A stretch of 46,458 nt of DNA from Gammaproteobacteria bacterium (GTDB taxonomy: Bacteria > Pseudomonadota > Gammaproteobacteria > SZUA-140). The notes under the pieces are model-generated. The model was not told the DNA's origin. It did not search any database and saw only the letters and a list, made by a program, of their open reading frames with translations. The position numbers and the translations under genes were made by a program. Positions within the stretch are counted from its first letter, which is position 1; each line of letters starts with the position of its first letter. Location: NCBI GenBank assembly GCA_003230085.1, contig QIGV01000072.1, forward strand, positions 1 to 46,458, written 5' to 3'. Shown here one piece after another: positions 19,397 through 27,597 of the stretch.

Positions 19397-21940
19397 TCAT
19401 AACTTGAGGCGACGCAGGCGCAAAGCGTTCATGATCACCGAAACCGAGCTGAAACTCATGGCTGCGGCGGCGATAATCGGTGACAGCAGGATGCCGAAAA
19501 ATGGATACAGGATACCCGCCGCCACTGGCACCCCGGCTGTGTTATAGATAAAGGCAAAAAACAGGTTCTGGCGGATATTGCGCATGGTCGCATGGCTCAG
19601 GTGCCTGGCCCGAACGATGCCGCGCAGGTCACCCTTGACCAGCGTCACGCCGGCACTCTCCATGGCCACATCGGTACCGGTACCCATCGCTATTCCGACA
19701 TGAGCCTGGGCCAGGGCGGGAGCATCGTTGATACCGTCACCGGCCATGGCAACAATATGGCCTTCGGCCTGGAGCTGTTTCACGACCTCGGCCTTCTGGT
19801 CCGGCAACACTTCGGCCTGAATCTGATCAATATCGAGCTTGGCAGCCACCGCCTCTGCAGTCGCCCGGCTGTCACCGGTAAGCATGACAACCTTGATACC
19901 GGCGGCATGCAGATCACGAATGGCCTCAGGGGTCGTCTCCTTGACTGGATCGGCTACGCCGATCAGTCCGGCCGCCTTATTGTCTATCGCCAGTAGCATC
20001 ACCGTTTGACCATCGGCACGCAGGGTATCCGCCTGCTGGGGCAGATCTCCGACCTCGATCCCCAGGCTTTCCAGTAACTTGATATTTCCCAGCGCCACCG
20101 GGTGGCCATCCACTGTGCCAGTAACACCCTTGCCGGTCACCGACTGAAAATTCTCAGTCTTGACCAGCGTCAATTCTCTCTCCTCGGCGCCCCGCACGAT
20201 GGCCTCAGCCAAAGGATGTTCACTGGCCCGCTCCAGGCTGGCGGCCAGCCGCAATGCCTCGTGCTCGTGAATGCCATCGGTCGCCACCACAGACACCAGC
20301 TTCGGCTTGCCTTCAGTCAGGGTGCCAGTCTTGTCCACCACCAGGGTGTCCACCTTTCTCAACACTTCCAACGCCTCGGCATTCTTGAATAACACCCCCA
20401 TCATCGCCCCTTTACCGGTGCCGACCATGATGGACATGGGTGTTGCCAGCCCCAATGCACAGGGACAGGCGATGATCAATACCGCTACGGCATTGATCAC
20501 GGCGTAGGCGATAGCAGGCTCCGGCCCCCAGATACCCCAAACAATGAAGGTAATCACTGCGACCGCTACCACGACCGGGACGAAATAGCCCGCCACAAGA
20601 TCCACCAAGCGCTGGATTGGCGCCCTCGAACGCTGCGCATCGGCAACCATCTGCACGATCTGTGACAACAATGTATCAGCGCCAATTTTTTCGGCTTTCA
20701 TCAGCAGACTACCCGTACCGTTGACCGTGGCACCGATCAGACGCTCCCCCGCCATTTTTTCTATTGGCATTGCCTCACCCGTCACCATGGACTCATCCAC
20801 GTTGCTTTCCCCATCGATCACCGTACCGTCCACCGGCACCTTTTCACCGGGACGCACCCGCAGCGTATCGCCAACCTGAACATGTTCCATCGGAATGTCT
20901 TCTTCAGTGCCATCGTCCCGGATGATGCGCGCGGTCTTGGGTGCCAGCCCCAGCAATAGCTTGATGGCCGCATTGGTCTGACTGCGCGCTCGCAGTTCCA
21001 GCACCTGTCCAAGCAATATCAATGCGGTGATCACCGCTGCCGCTTCAAAATAGACCGGTACAACGCCAACATCATTGAACACCTCGGGCGGGAAAACACC
21101 GGGGAAGATTGTAGCAATAATACTATAGGTATAGGCAACCGATACACCGAGCCCAATGAGGGTAAACATATTCAGGTTACGCGTGATAATCGACTGTATG
21201 GCGCGCACATAGAATATCCAGCCTCCCCAGACGATCACCGGGGTTGCGACTATCATCTCAAGCCACTGGCGCAAACCGGGATTGATCAGCTCCGCCATGC
21301 CTTCGGGCCAGAACTCGGCGGCCATGGCGCTGAATAACACCGGGATGGCCAACGCAGCACTGACCCAGAAATGTTTGGTCATATAGTCGAGTTCGCTGGT
21401 GTCCTCCTCTGCCTCTACCGTGACGGCCTCCAGGGCCATGCCACACTTGGGACAACTGCCCGGTTCGTCCTGTACGATTTCCGGGTGCATGGGGCAGGTG
21501 TATTCGGTCTTGCTCGGTGCAGCGGTAACCACCATGGGATCCAGCGCCATGCCGCACTTGGGACAACTGCCCGGTCCTTGTTGCTGGACTTCCGGATGCA
21601 TAGGGCAGGTATACATCGCCGTATCCGATGTCGCCGCCGGCGTGCTTGAAGATGGGTGATCATGTTTACCTTTACCACCACAACAGCTATGCGCCTTTTC
21701 CGTTTGTCCGTGCTTCGATGCCTCGCCAGGATGCTGTTGTTGCTTGCCACCACAGCAGCTATGTTTTTTCTCCGCATGTTCAGGCTTTGATGCCTCGTCA
21801 GGCTGGAGATACTGTGCCGGTGATTCCTTGAATTTTCCCAGACAGCGTGCGCTGCAGAAATAGTAGTGCTCATCTTCATGAACCTGATGAAACTCCGAAT
21901 CGGAAGCCACCTCCATGCCGCATACAGGATCTCGTGCCAT
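19397..21940 (-). CDS. Copper-translocating P1B-type ATPase with YHS and tandem heavy-metal-binding domains
   Basis: 847 aa. N-terminal modules in order: a YHS domain (about residues 4-45, DPVCGMEV and [10 protein letters not shown]), two HSCCGGK repeats in His/Lys-rich linker (about 60-90), and two heavy-metal-binding domains (YTCPMHPE...[10 protein letters not shown], about 109-170). A classical GMxCxxC HMA domain is absent. The membrane and catalytic core has CPC (about 490), DKTGTLT with the phosphorylated Asp (about 534), GDGINDAP (about 733), and in the last helices YN and MSFSSV, which are Cu(I)-ATPase signatures. It should export Cu(I), possibly Ag(I), from the cytosol. It is the second gene of an operon after merR. 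Confidence 0.93.
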   Translation of the reverse strand: MARDPVCGMEVASDSEFHQVHEDEHYYFCSARCLGKFKESPAQYLQPDEASKPEHAEKKHSCCGGKQQQHPGEASKHGQTEKAHSCCGGKGKHDHPSSSTPAATSDTAMYTCPMHPEVQQQGPGSCPKCGMALDPMVVTAAPSKTEYTCPMHPEIVQDEPGSCPKCGMALEAVTVEAEEDTSELDYMTKHFWVSAALAIPVLFSAMAAEFWPEGMAELINPGLRQWLEMIVATPVIVWGGWIFYVRAIQSIITRNLNMFTLIGLGVSVAYTYSIIATIFPGVFPPEVFNDVGVVPVYFEAAAVITALILLGQVLELRARSQTNAAIKLLLGLAPKTARIIRDDGTEEDIPMEHVQVGDTLRVRPGEKVPVDGTVIDGESNVDESMVTGEAMPIEKMAGERLIGATVNGTGSLLMKAEKIGADTLLSQIVQMVADAQRSRAPIQRLVDLVAGYFVPVVVAVAVITFIVWGIWGPEPAIAYAVINAVAVLIIACPCALGLATPMSIMVGTGKGAMMGVLFKNAEALEVLRKVDTLVVDKTGTLTEGKPKLVSVVATDGIHEHEALRLAASLERASEHPLAEAIVRGAEERELTLVKTENFQSVTGKGVTGTVDGHPVALGNIKLLESLGIEVGDLPQQADTLRADGQTVMLLAIDNKAAGLIGVADPVKETTPEAIRDLHAAGIKVVMLTGDSRATAEAVAAKLDIDQIQAEVLPDQKAEVVKQLQAEGHIVAMAGDGINDAPALAQAHVGIAMGTGTDVAMESAGVTLVKGDLRGIVRARHLSHATMRNIRQNLFFAFIYNTAGVPVAAGILYPFFGILLSPIIAAAAMSFSSVSVIMNALRLRRLKL

Positions 21941-22006
21941 TATTCTTTTCCTTTTATTCAGAATATAAGATTTATTTCATAAATTTCAGACAAAATCTGT
22001 CAAAAT

Positions 22007-22423
22007 CTACAGTGGTTCTATCACCGTCTCAATCAGATGACAGATCTCATCACCGTCTGGTTCTCCGTCCGGCATGGCTTTCCATTTTTCCAATGCCTCC
22101 TCCATACGGTGTTGCAGAGCATTCAGTTCAGCCAACCTGATACGGTTATCATCGATACGCTGGCAAATAATATCACGGACAGCGGGACAGGGTGATTGCC
22201 CCTGGCTTTCGTGCCTGAAAATTTCCTGGATATCGTTCAGGGAGAAACCCAGTCCCTTCGCCTGGCGGATAAATTTCACCTTTTTGATATCACTACCATT
22301 GAACAACTTGTAGTCGTTGTGAGGGTCCCGCCTTGGGTTTAGCAACCCGATCCTTACATAGTGACGTATGGCATCGGATGTCACCTGGGCTGATTTGGAT
22401 AATTCGCTGACTGTCATCATCAT
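22007..22423 (-). CDS. MerR-family metal-responsive regulator (ZntR/CadR-like)
   Basis: A 138-aa activator with a MerR winged helix (TVSELSKSAQVTSDAIRHYVRIGLL, residues 4-28), a second DNA-binding segment (NDYKLFNGSDIKKVKFI), and a dimerisation helix (about 79-115). Cys79 (SPCPAVRDI) and Cys128 (EICHLIETV) align with ZntR Cys79 and Cys124. The intervening ZntR-type CCGxxH loop is replaced by an acidic MPDGEPDGDE. Cys87 is an additional Cys. The ORF track starts at a GTG at 22429. The ATGs at 22423, 22420 and 22417 sit better behind AGGTG. The copper ATPase follows after 66 bp. The promoter upstream (22476-22507) has the 20-bp spacer expected of its own target. Confidence 0.9.
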   Translation of the reverse strand: MMMTVSELSKSAQVTSDAIRHYVRIGLLNPRRDPHNDYKLFNGSDIKKVKFIRQAKGLGFSLNDIQEIFRHESQGQSPCPAVRDIICQRIDDNRIRLAELNALQHRMEEALEKWKAMPDGEPDGDEICHLIETVIEPL

Positions 22424-22475
22424 AATCACCTATGAAATAGTGTATTACGTTTCTTCTTCCTGAGCATTCTACCGC

Positions 22476-22507
22476 AGTCTAATACCCAGGTGTCACACAC
22501 AGGTCAA
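22476..22507 (-). promoter_or_regulatory. MerR-type promoter/operator of the merR-copper ATPase operon (P1)
   Basis: Minus-strand TTGACC (22502-22507) and TAGACT (22476-22481) are separated by 20 bp, the over-long spacing that MerR-family activators correct by DNA distortion. The spacer and flank hold a dyad ACCTGTGTGTGACACCTGGGT-like in form (ACC...GTGTnACAC...GGT). The site lies 5 bp after the rquA-like stop and about 50 bp before merR. Confidence 0.85.
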
Positions 22508-22511
22508 GCTT

Positions 22512-23249
22512 TTAATCACAATTCAATTTAAATACCATCACCCGGTAGAAACCGTCAAATATTTGATGGTTCTCAGTCAATTCAACGCGCTTCCCGAGAG
22601 CCAGCGCCTCGGCCTGCAACATGGCCACGATATCTTCACGCCAGAACTCCTGCAGGAAGGGCTCATAGCGGGTCAATAACTTGCGGACCGGCCAGCAGCG
22701 ATACAGCCAATGTGTACTCGGCTCCATGCCGTATTCTGTCACTACCAGGCTTCCTCCCGGTTGCAACACCCGAATAGTTTCACTCAAAACATGCCGCCGG
22801 GCTTCGGTCGGCATTTCGTGCATGAGAAAAAAGATCAGCACAGTGGCAAAACCATTATCCCTAAGCCCAAGATATTCGGCGTTCATGCGCATGGGCAACA
22901 AACCATATCGTTTCGCAGCAAGTTTTGACCGACTGGCCTTTAGCTGAGCAGAAGACACGTCAAGAAGAAAGAGCGGTTCATCTCCCAAATGATGCACCAG
23001 ACTCGGTGTCAGCTTGCCATACACACAGGTTAGCTGCAAAAAACGCCCGGCAGGACGTTCCACCAGACAGGACATGGTCTTTTTCAATAGGCGGTTATAC
23101 TGCCCGAACAAAATAATATTGATGATTGGCTGATGATCAAAAAACCAGATCGCGGGTCGCCACAAATATGCCCACCAATAATGGCGCGCCAGATAAACCG
23201 GTGTGCCATCCAGAAAATAGCGCCAAAAAGATAGACCAAATTTCAGCAA
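22512..23249 (-). CDS. rquA: RquA-like methyltransferase-fold protein (rhodoquinone biosynthesis)
   Basis: The 245-aa protein matches the pattern of RquA, which converts ubiquinone to rhodoquinone with S-adenosylmethionine as amino donor. Diagnostic segments are PVYLARHYWWAYLWRP (18-32), FFDHQPIINIILFGQYNRL (36-54) and LQLTCVYGKLTP (71-82), which stands in place of the usual DxGxGxG loop, then LLDVSSAQL and LIFFLMHEMPTEARR. Rhodoquinone lets a bacterium run fumarate reduction in low oxygen. The only in-frame start seen is TTG at 23249, without a clear Shine-Dalgarno sequence, so the exact start is uncertain. It is divergent from the cytochrome c gene. A generic quinone methyltransferase is the alternative. 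Confidence 0.7.
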   Translation of the reverse strand: MLKFGLSFWRYFLDGTPVYLARHYWWAYLWRPAIWFFDHQPIINIILFGQYNRLLKKTMSCLVERPAGRFLQLTCVYGKLTPSLVHHLGDEPLFLLDVSSAQLKASRSKLAAKRYGLLPMRMNAEYLGLRDNGFATVLIFFLMHEMPTEARRHVLSETIRVLQPGGSLVVTEYGMEPSTHWLYRCWPVRKLLTRYEPFLQEFWREDIVAMLQAEALALGKRVELTENHQIFDGFYRVMVFKLNCD

Positions 23250-23324
23250 GCGTAAAATACCATCTAATAAGAATGCCTCATCCTACGTGATGGCAGGACA
23301 ACAATCCAGATCCGCCAATGGTGC

Positions 23325-23352
23325 TTGACAACACAAAAATACGGGGTATTGT
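23325..23352 (+). promoter_or_regulatory. Sigma-70-type promoter of the cytochrome c gene
   Basis: TTGACA (23325-23330), a 16-bp spacer and TATTGT (23347-23352) lie about 38 bp before the ATG of the small cytochrome c. The near-perfect -35 makes this a good constitutive promoter candidate. Confidence 0.6.
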
Positions 23353-23389
23353 TGAGATTAATCGGGATATAGTAAGGAGCAATAATGAC

Positions 23390-23674
23390 ATGAATAAAAA
23401 ATACCTCGCAGCCCTGTTAACCACGACCATACTCAGCATACCGTTTATCGCATCCGCCAACCCGGATGGTGAATCACTATTCAAAAGCAATTGTACAATG
23501 TGTCATGATATCGACCAGAAAAAAATGGGGCCCTCTGTAAAATCAATGAACACTGATCCCAAAGTTTTGCACGCAACCATCACCGCAGGCAAAAATGCAA
23601 TGCCAGGCTATGATGGAAAATTAAGCGGCGCCGAGATTGATGCACTGGTCAAATACCTGGTGGCAAACCAATAA
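23390..23674 (+). CDS. Small periplasmic class I cytochrome c
   Basis: 94 aa. A signal peptide (KKYLAALLTTTILSIPFIASA) is followed by one haem-binding CTMCH (residues 35-39) and a likely axial Met in NAMPGYDGKLS (about residue 68), ending in the helix ALVKYLVANQ. This is the cytochrome c5/c551-like short soluble type. The ORF track starts at 23318, but ATG 23390 has AAGGAG 10 nt upstream and gives a clean signal peptide. It precedes the cytochrome-porin gene on the same strand by about 110 bp and may be its periplasmic electron acceptor, which is inference from position. Confidence 0.9.
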   Translation: MNKKYLAALLTTTILSIPFIASANPDGESLFKSNCTMCHDIDQKKMGPSVKSMNTDPKVLHATITAGKNAMPGYDGKLSGAEIDALVKYLVANQ

Positions 23675-23783
23675 AAACATGACTATCGATAACAGACTGA
23701 GATCTGTCACAGGTATTGTTATGAACTGACATCCTGTGTATCACCTTCTTCATACGGACAATAATAATTAAGGGGAATCCGAG

Positions 23784-24974
23784 ATGAAAATGAGATATCG
23801 TTATTTTAAAATCGCAGGCACAATTGGGCATTCCAGATTAATCTGGCTAATATCAGCCACCCTCATCGTCAATTTTTTTCTCATCAGCACTGCAAATGCG
23901 ATCCCTGCCTTTGCCCGAAAATATCAGGCTGAATGCAGTACCTGCCACAATAACTGGCCTGCACTGAATGCCACTGGCCGCAAGTTCAAGGAACAGGGCT
24001 ACCGCATGTCTCGCGCAGAGGAACAGGGCTTTCTGAACTGGGACAAAACCCTGCCCGTTACCGCCATGATCAAGGCCCGACCCTATGAAAAAGAAGATAA
24101 CGGCGACAAAAAAATACGTGCGCTGCACGAGGTAGAAATCATGATAGGGGGCGTGATGGCCAAGGATATTTCCGGCTTTTTCGAACTCGAGGCAGAGGAT
24201 GACAATGATTTTAATGTTGAGGTGGGATCAGCCTCAATTGCCTATCACCCTATGGATGCGCTCAATGTCCAGTTTTCATGGGGAGCGATCACCTGGAACG
24301 ATCCCTATGACGTCTATTCCAATGCCCGCAAGTTAACCCGTAACCGTGCCTCAGTTATCAATGAACGCTTTGGTGGCGCAGATAATAATGGGCGCGTGCG
24401 TGATTCACGGCAAAACGTCACCCTCTATGGTCGACCAAAGGAAATGATCTACTATAGCATTGGTATCAGCGGTCTTGCAGATGACTCAAACGGTGAGGAC
24501 AGCGACGTTATCAACGGCCGCCTGGCCTGGGATATCAAACAGAATATCATGGTAGGGCTCACCGCCATGAGCGGCTCTTGTGAGAACACCGCAAGCAATT
24601 GTGCCGTTAAACGAGATTTTACCCGGGTCGGAATCGATGCACAGGCAGACTTCGACAATATTCGCGTGATGGGCGCCTTACTGAGCGCCAAAGATGACAA
24701 TGCCGCGGGTACGAACGAGGATGAAAATTTAGCGCTATACGTCGAAGCCAGCTATGCCTTCAAGAAGGACGGTCGCACGACCTTTGTCCCTCTACTGCGT
24801 TTAGACAGCTATGAGAGAAATGACGGCAAGGATGATTTCACTGAACTCACTGCCCAGGTCAGCTATTACTTAACACAAAACGCGCGTGGCTTCATTGAGT
24901 TCTGGAATCAGGACGCACCGGGCTCAGGTAATAATAACAATATGCTGACTTTGCAGGGTGAGGTCACATTTTAG
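23784..24974 (+). CDS. Cyc2-like outer-membrane cytochrome-porin fusion
   Basis: 396 aa. A long signal peptide ends at about STANA (39). The mature N-terminus, AIPAFARKYQAECSTCHNNW, carries one haem site (CSTCH, 51-55) followed by PALNATGRKFKEQGY. The pattern CxxCH...PxLNxxGRxFKxxGY is the hallmark of Cyc2-type fused cytochrome-porins, which move electrons across the outer membrane. The remaining 320 residues alternate in beta-barrel style and end in GEVTF, with the terminal Phe typical of BAM substrates. Cyc2 is known for Fe(II) oxidation, but related fusions occur elsewhere and the electron source cannot be told from sequence. GGGGA lies 8 nt before the ATG. Confidence 0.75.
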   Translation: MKMRYRYFKIAGTIGHSRLIWLISATLIVNFFLISTANAIPAFARKYQAECSTCHNNWPALNATGRKFKEQGYRMSRAEEQGFLNWDKTLPVTAMIKARPYEKEDNGDKKIRALHEVEIMIGGVMAKDISGFFELEAEDDNDFNVEVGSASIAYHPMDALNVQFSWGAITWNDPYDVYSNARKLTRNRASVINERFGGADNNGRVRDSRQNVTLYGRPKEMIYYSIGISGLADDSNGEDSDVINGRLAWDIKQNIMVGLTAMSGSCENTASNCAVKRDFTRVGIDAQADFDNIRVMGALLSAKDDNAAGTNEDENLALYVEASYAFKKDGRTTFVPLLRLDSYERNDGKDDFTELTAQVSYYLTQNARGFIEFWNQDAPGSGNNNNMLTLQGEVTF

Positions 24975-24977
24975 TCG

Positions 24978-25010
24978 CTATGAAATAATTTTCTGAAAAT
25001 TATTTCATAG
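24978..25010. terminator. 15-bp perfect hairpin after the cytochrome-porin gene
   Basis: CTATGAAATAATTTT and its exact reverse complement are separated by 3 nt, starting 4 bp after the stop codon. The stem is AT-rich and not followed by a U tract, so it may stabilise the mRNA 3' end rather than terminate on its own. Confidence 0.55.
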
Positions 25011-25060
25011 GAGGGACTTATCCAGTTCATCCGGGCCAGGCTCTGATCATTATATTTTAA

Positions 25061-25117
25061 ATTTCCCGCGGCTTACCGTCGCGGGAAATAAACCACCCCG
25101 CAGCAAGCTGACGGGGT
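25061..25117. terminator. Two GC hairpins between convergent genes
   Basis: ATTTCCCGCG pairs perfectly with CGCGGGAAAT (25061-25070 and 25080-25089, 9-nt loop). ACCCCG pairs with CGGGGT (25095-25100 and 25112-25117). The second is followed on the minus strand by GGTTTATTT and could end the RND transcript. The first could end the cytochrome transcript. The rest of 24975-25149 shows no gene. Confidence 0.5.
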
Positions 25118-25149
25118 ATTATTGTAGGAGCCCACCAATCCCGTCAGTT

Positions 25150-27501
25150 TCACGCTGTAGAAATATTCTTCTCCCGGCAGGTGGCGCAATCACATTGCTT
25201 ATCTTTGTCCATAAACATCAACAATGCTGGCAGTAGCAGAAAATCCATCGCCAGAGCCACGCTGACTGCTGTGGCTGTGAGAACCCCCATGTCTACATTA
25301 AGTTTGTAGCTGGAGAAGGCCAGCACGGAAAAGCCGGCAACCATGATCAGGGTGGTCACCCACAGTGCCTTACCCACATGCGAAAAACTATAGCGAATAG
25401 CATCGTGAGTGCCCAGACCTTGTGCTTGTTTGGCACGGCGGTATTTGCTGAGTATGTGCACCGTATCATCGACGATCAGACCCATACTGGTGGCAGTGAT
25501 CATGGATGCGATGATACCGATTTCACCAACAAAAACTGCCCACAATCCAAAGGTAATCAATACCGGGATAAAGTTGGGGATCAGGCTGATCAGACCCAGG
25601 CGGATACTGCGCAGGGCGATGACGAGTATTAAGGAAATCAGCATGAACGCCAGCGCAGTACCACTCAGCATGCCAATAATATTTCTCATAGCAAGATTCA
25701 CAAACATGACAATCGTGCCTGTTGCCTTAGCTTGCATGGCTGGCGGCATGTTTTCCGTCAGCCATGTCTCGGCGCGCTTAATCACTCCAATAATCTGTTT
25801 TTGCGGGAGGGTATCCAGGGTCACCGTCAGTCTGGATGCAGATTTACCCAGATCGATCTGGCTGTTGAGATCAAGCCCGTAGGGCAAGGACATTTCATAT
25901 AACAACAGGTACTGAGCCGCCAGGTCGCGCTTGTCCGGCAGACGGTACCAGGCGGGATCATCTGCGTGCATGGATTTATTCAGCCGTTTCATGATATCGG
26001 TGAAGCTGTTGACATGGGTGATCTCAGGCTGTGCACGCAGCCAGTTAGTAAAGGCCTCCAATCGTTGCAGATACCCAGGCTCAGAAATACCACCGGATTC
26101 GCCGGAGTCGATAGAAAACTCCAGAACATAGGGACCCGTAAGGTTGGCGGTGGCGAAATCTGTATCGACCCGAAACGGAATGCTTTCATCAAACCACTGG
26201 ATGAAGCGGTCATCTAATTCAAGACGGGGGATGAAAGATATCAAGACCAGGCTAATGATCATCATACCCCAGAATACTGGCACGCGCCGACTGACTACAA
26301 AGTCGCCAAAGCGATCCATGGCCAGGCGTCGGCTCACTACCTGTGGTCGAAGTCGCAATGGCAAGACTGACATCAATGCCGGCAGAAAAGTCATGGAGAA
26401 TAACCACGCCGCGACAACACCGATGGCCGTGATATTGCCGAGCTCATTAAAAGGTGGTGAATCGGAAAAATTGAGGCTCAGAAAACCGATACTGGTCGTC
26501 AACGTGGTCAGAAACACAGGCTCTGCAGTGATACTCAGACTTTTCACCAGCGCATCATGTTTCGAATGACCGTCCCGCATTTCGTCGAAGGTGGCCAGCA
26601 GGATGTGCACACTGTCGGCGATGGCGAGGGTAAGAATGATAATCGGTGCCAACGCGGTCGATGCATTCATCTTGATACCCAACCAGGACATAAGTCCCAA
26701 CGCGGTGACCACAGACAGGCTTACAACAAATAGTGTCGCCACGGTACCAGAAACCGAGCGCAAGAAAATCAGCAGGAGCAAAATCATCAGGCCATACATC
26801 ACTGGCACCAGGATGTACGAATCTGATTCGCTGACCTGAATCTCAGCCGCACTGAAAATGGCGATTCCGGTGAGCGCCACTGTCAGGTCAGGATAAGCGG
26901 CGCGCAACTCTTCTGTCAGTTTTTCGGCATAGGTCACTGATGCCGGCAAGTGCCCGGTGTGATCCTTGCCGGGAAACTGCAAAGTGACTGAAACACCAGT
27001 AGTGCCGGCATCATAGGAGATCAGGCGTCCCGCCAACGCCGGTTCTGCCAGTGCAACGGCCTTAATCCTGTCCAGACCGATGGCATCAAGCGCCTGAGGA
27101 TTTTCCACCAGGTCGGCCACGGTCAAGTCATCGCCATCGGCCTCGGTATACTGGTAGTTGGTGATAGAATCCACACGAATAGAATAAGGAATTTGCCAGG
27201 CCTTTTTAGTTAGTTGCCTGACGACCTCCAGGGTCTCGCGGGTAAAGATGTTTTTGTCCTTCGGCTGGAGGACGAAAAGAATATTCTCGGAACTGGTATA
27301 GGTGTCCTCGAATTTTTCGAAGGCGATCAGTTCGGCGTTGTTTTTACCGAAGTACACTTTGTAATCGGCAGTGAATGAGAAATTACGTAAACCCAGGCTG
27401 GCAGCCAGGGTCGCAAGCAGGCACGCAATCAGCACCGGCCAGCGCCAGCGTATCGCCCAACGTGCATAGGCAGGAACAAGATGTTCAGTCAGTTTTTGCA
27501 T
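25150..27501 (-). CDS. RND-superfamily (MMPL-type) exporter
   Basis: 783 aa with the two-fold RND layout: an N-terminal helix (about residues 17-37), a large periplasmic loop (about 40-220), a cluster of five to six helices (about 225-370), helix 7 (about 400), a second loop and a second helix cluster (about 620-765). The segment ALAPIIILTLAIADSVHILLATFDEMR and its repeat SMGLIVDDTVHILSKYRRA are the duplicated RND helix-4 motifs. It belongs with COG1033 exporters of hydrophobic compounds; the substrate is unknown. The C-terminus has an unusual CDCATC cysteine cluster. It lies 96 bp downstream of the acyl-CoA dehydrogenase gene on the same strand, which fits lipid-related cargo. Confidence 0.85.
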   Translation of the reverse strand: MQKLTEHLVPAYARWAIRWRWPVLIACLLATLAASLGLRNFSFTADYKVYFGKNNAELIAFEKFEDTYTSSENILFVLQPKDKNIFTRETLEVVRQLTKKAWQIPYSIRVDSITNYQYTEADGDDLTVADLVENPQALDAIGLDRIKAVALAEPALAGRLISYDAGTTGVSVTLQFPGKDHTGHLPASVTYAEKLTEELRAAYPDLTVALTGIAIFSAAEIQVSESDSYILVPVMYGLMILLLLIFLRSVSGTVATLFVVSLSVVTALGLMSWLGIKMNASTALAPIIILTLAIADSVHILLATFDEMRDGHSKHDALVKSLSITAEPVFLTTLTTSIGFLSLNFSDSPPFNELGNITAIGVVAAWLFSMTFLPALMSVLPLRLRPQVVSRRLAMDRFGDFVVSRRVPVFWGMMIISLVLISFIPRLELDDRFIQWFDESIPFRVDTDFATANLTGPYVLEFSIDSGESGGISEPGYLQRLEAFTNWLRAQPEITHVNSFTDIMKRLNKSMHADDPAWYRLPDKRDLAAQYLLLYEMSLPYGLDLNSQIDLGKSASRLTVTLDTLPQKQIIGVIKRAETWLTENMPPAMQAKATGTIVMFVNLAMRNIIGMLSGTALAFMLISLILVIALRSIRLGLISLIPNFIPVLITFGLWAVFVGEIGIIASMITATSMGLIVDDTVHILSKYRRAKQAQGLGTHDAIRYSFSHVGKALWVTTLIMVAGFSVLAFSSYKLNVDMGVLTATAVSVALAMDFLLLPALLMFMDKDKQCDCATCREKNISTA

Positions 27502-27597
27502 GACAATTCCCGTGACTGGTCACTGCTGTCCCGGCTATCCCTTCTCCCACAGGGATTTAAAGGGACAGTAGTGTTGACTGACAGTTCAAGCGGTAGC

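Noticed and set aside
27561-27575. AGGGACAGTA, a partial match to the RAYT terminal repeat
   Set aside because: Only about ten bases match, with no partner nearby, so a remnant cannot be claimed.
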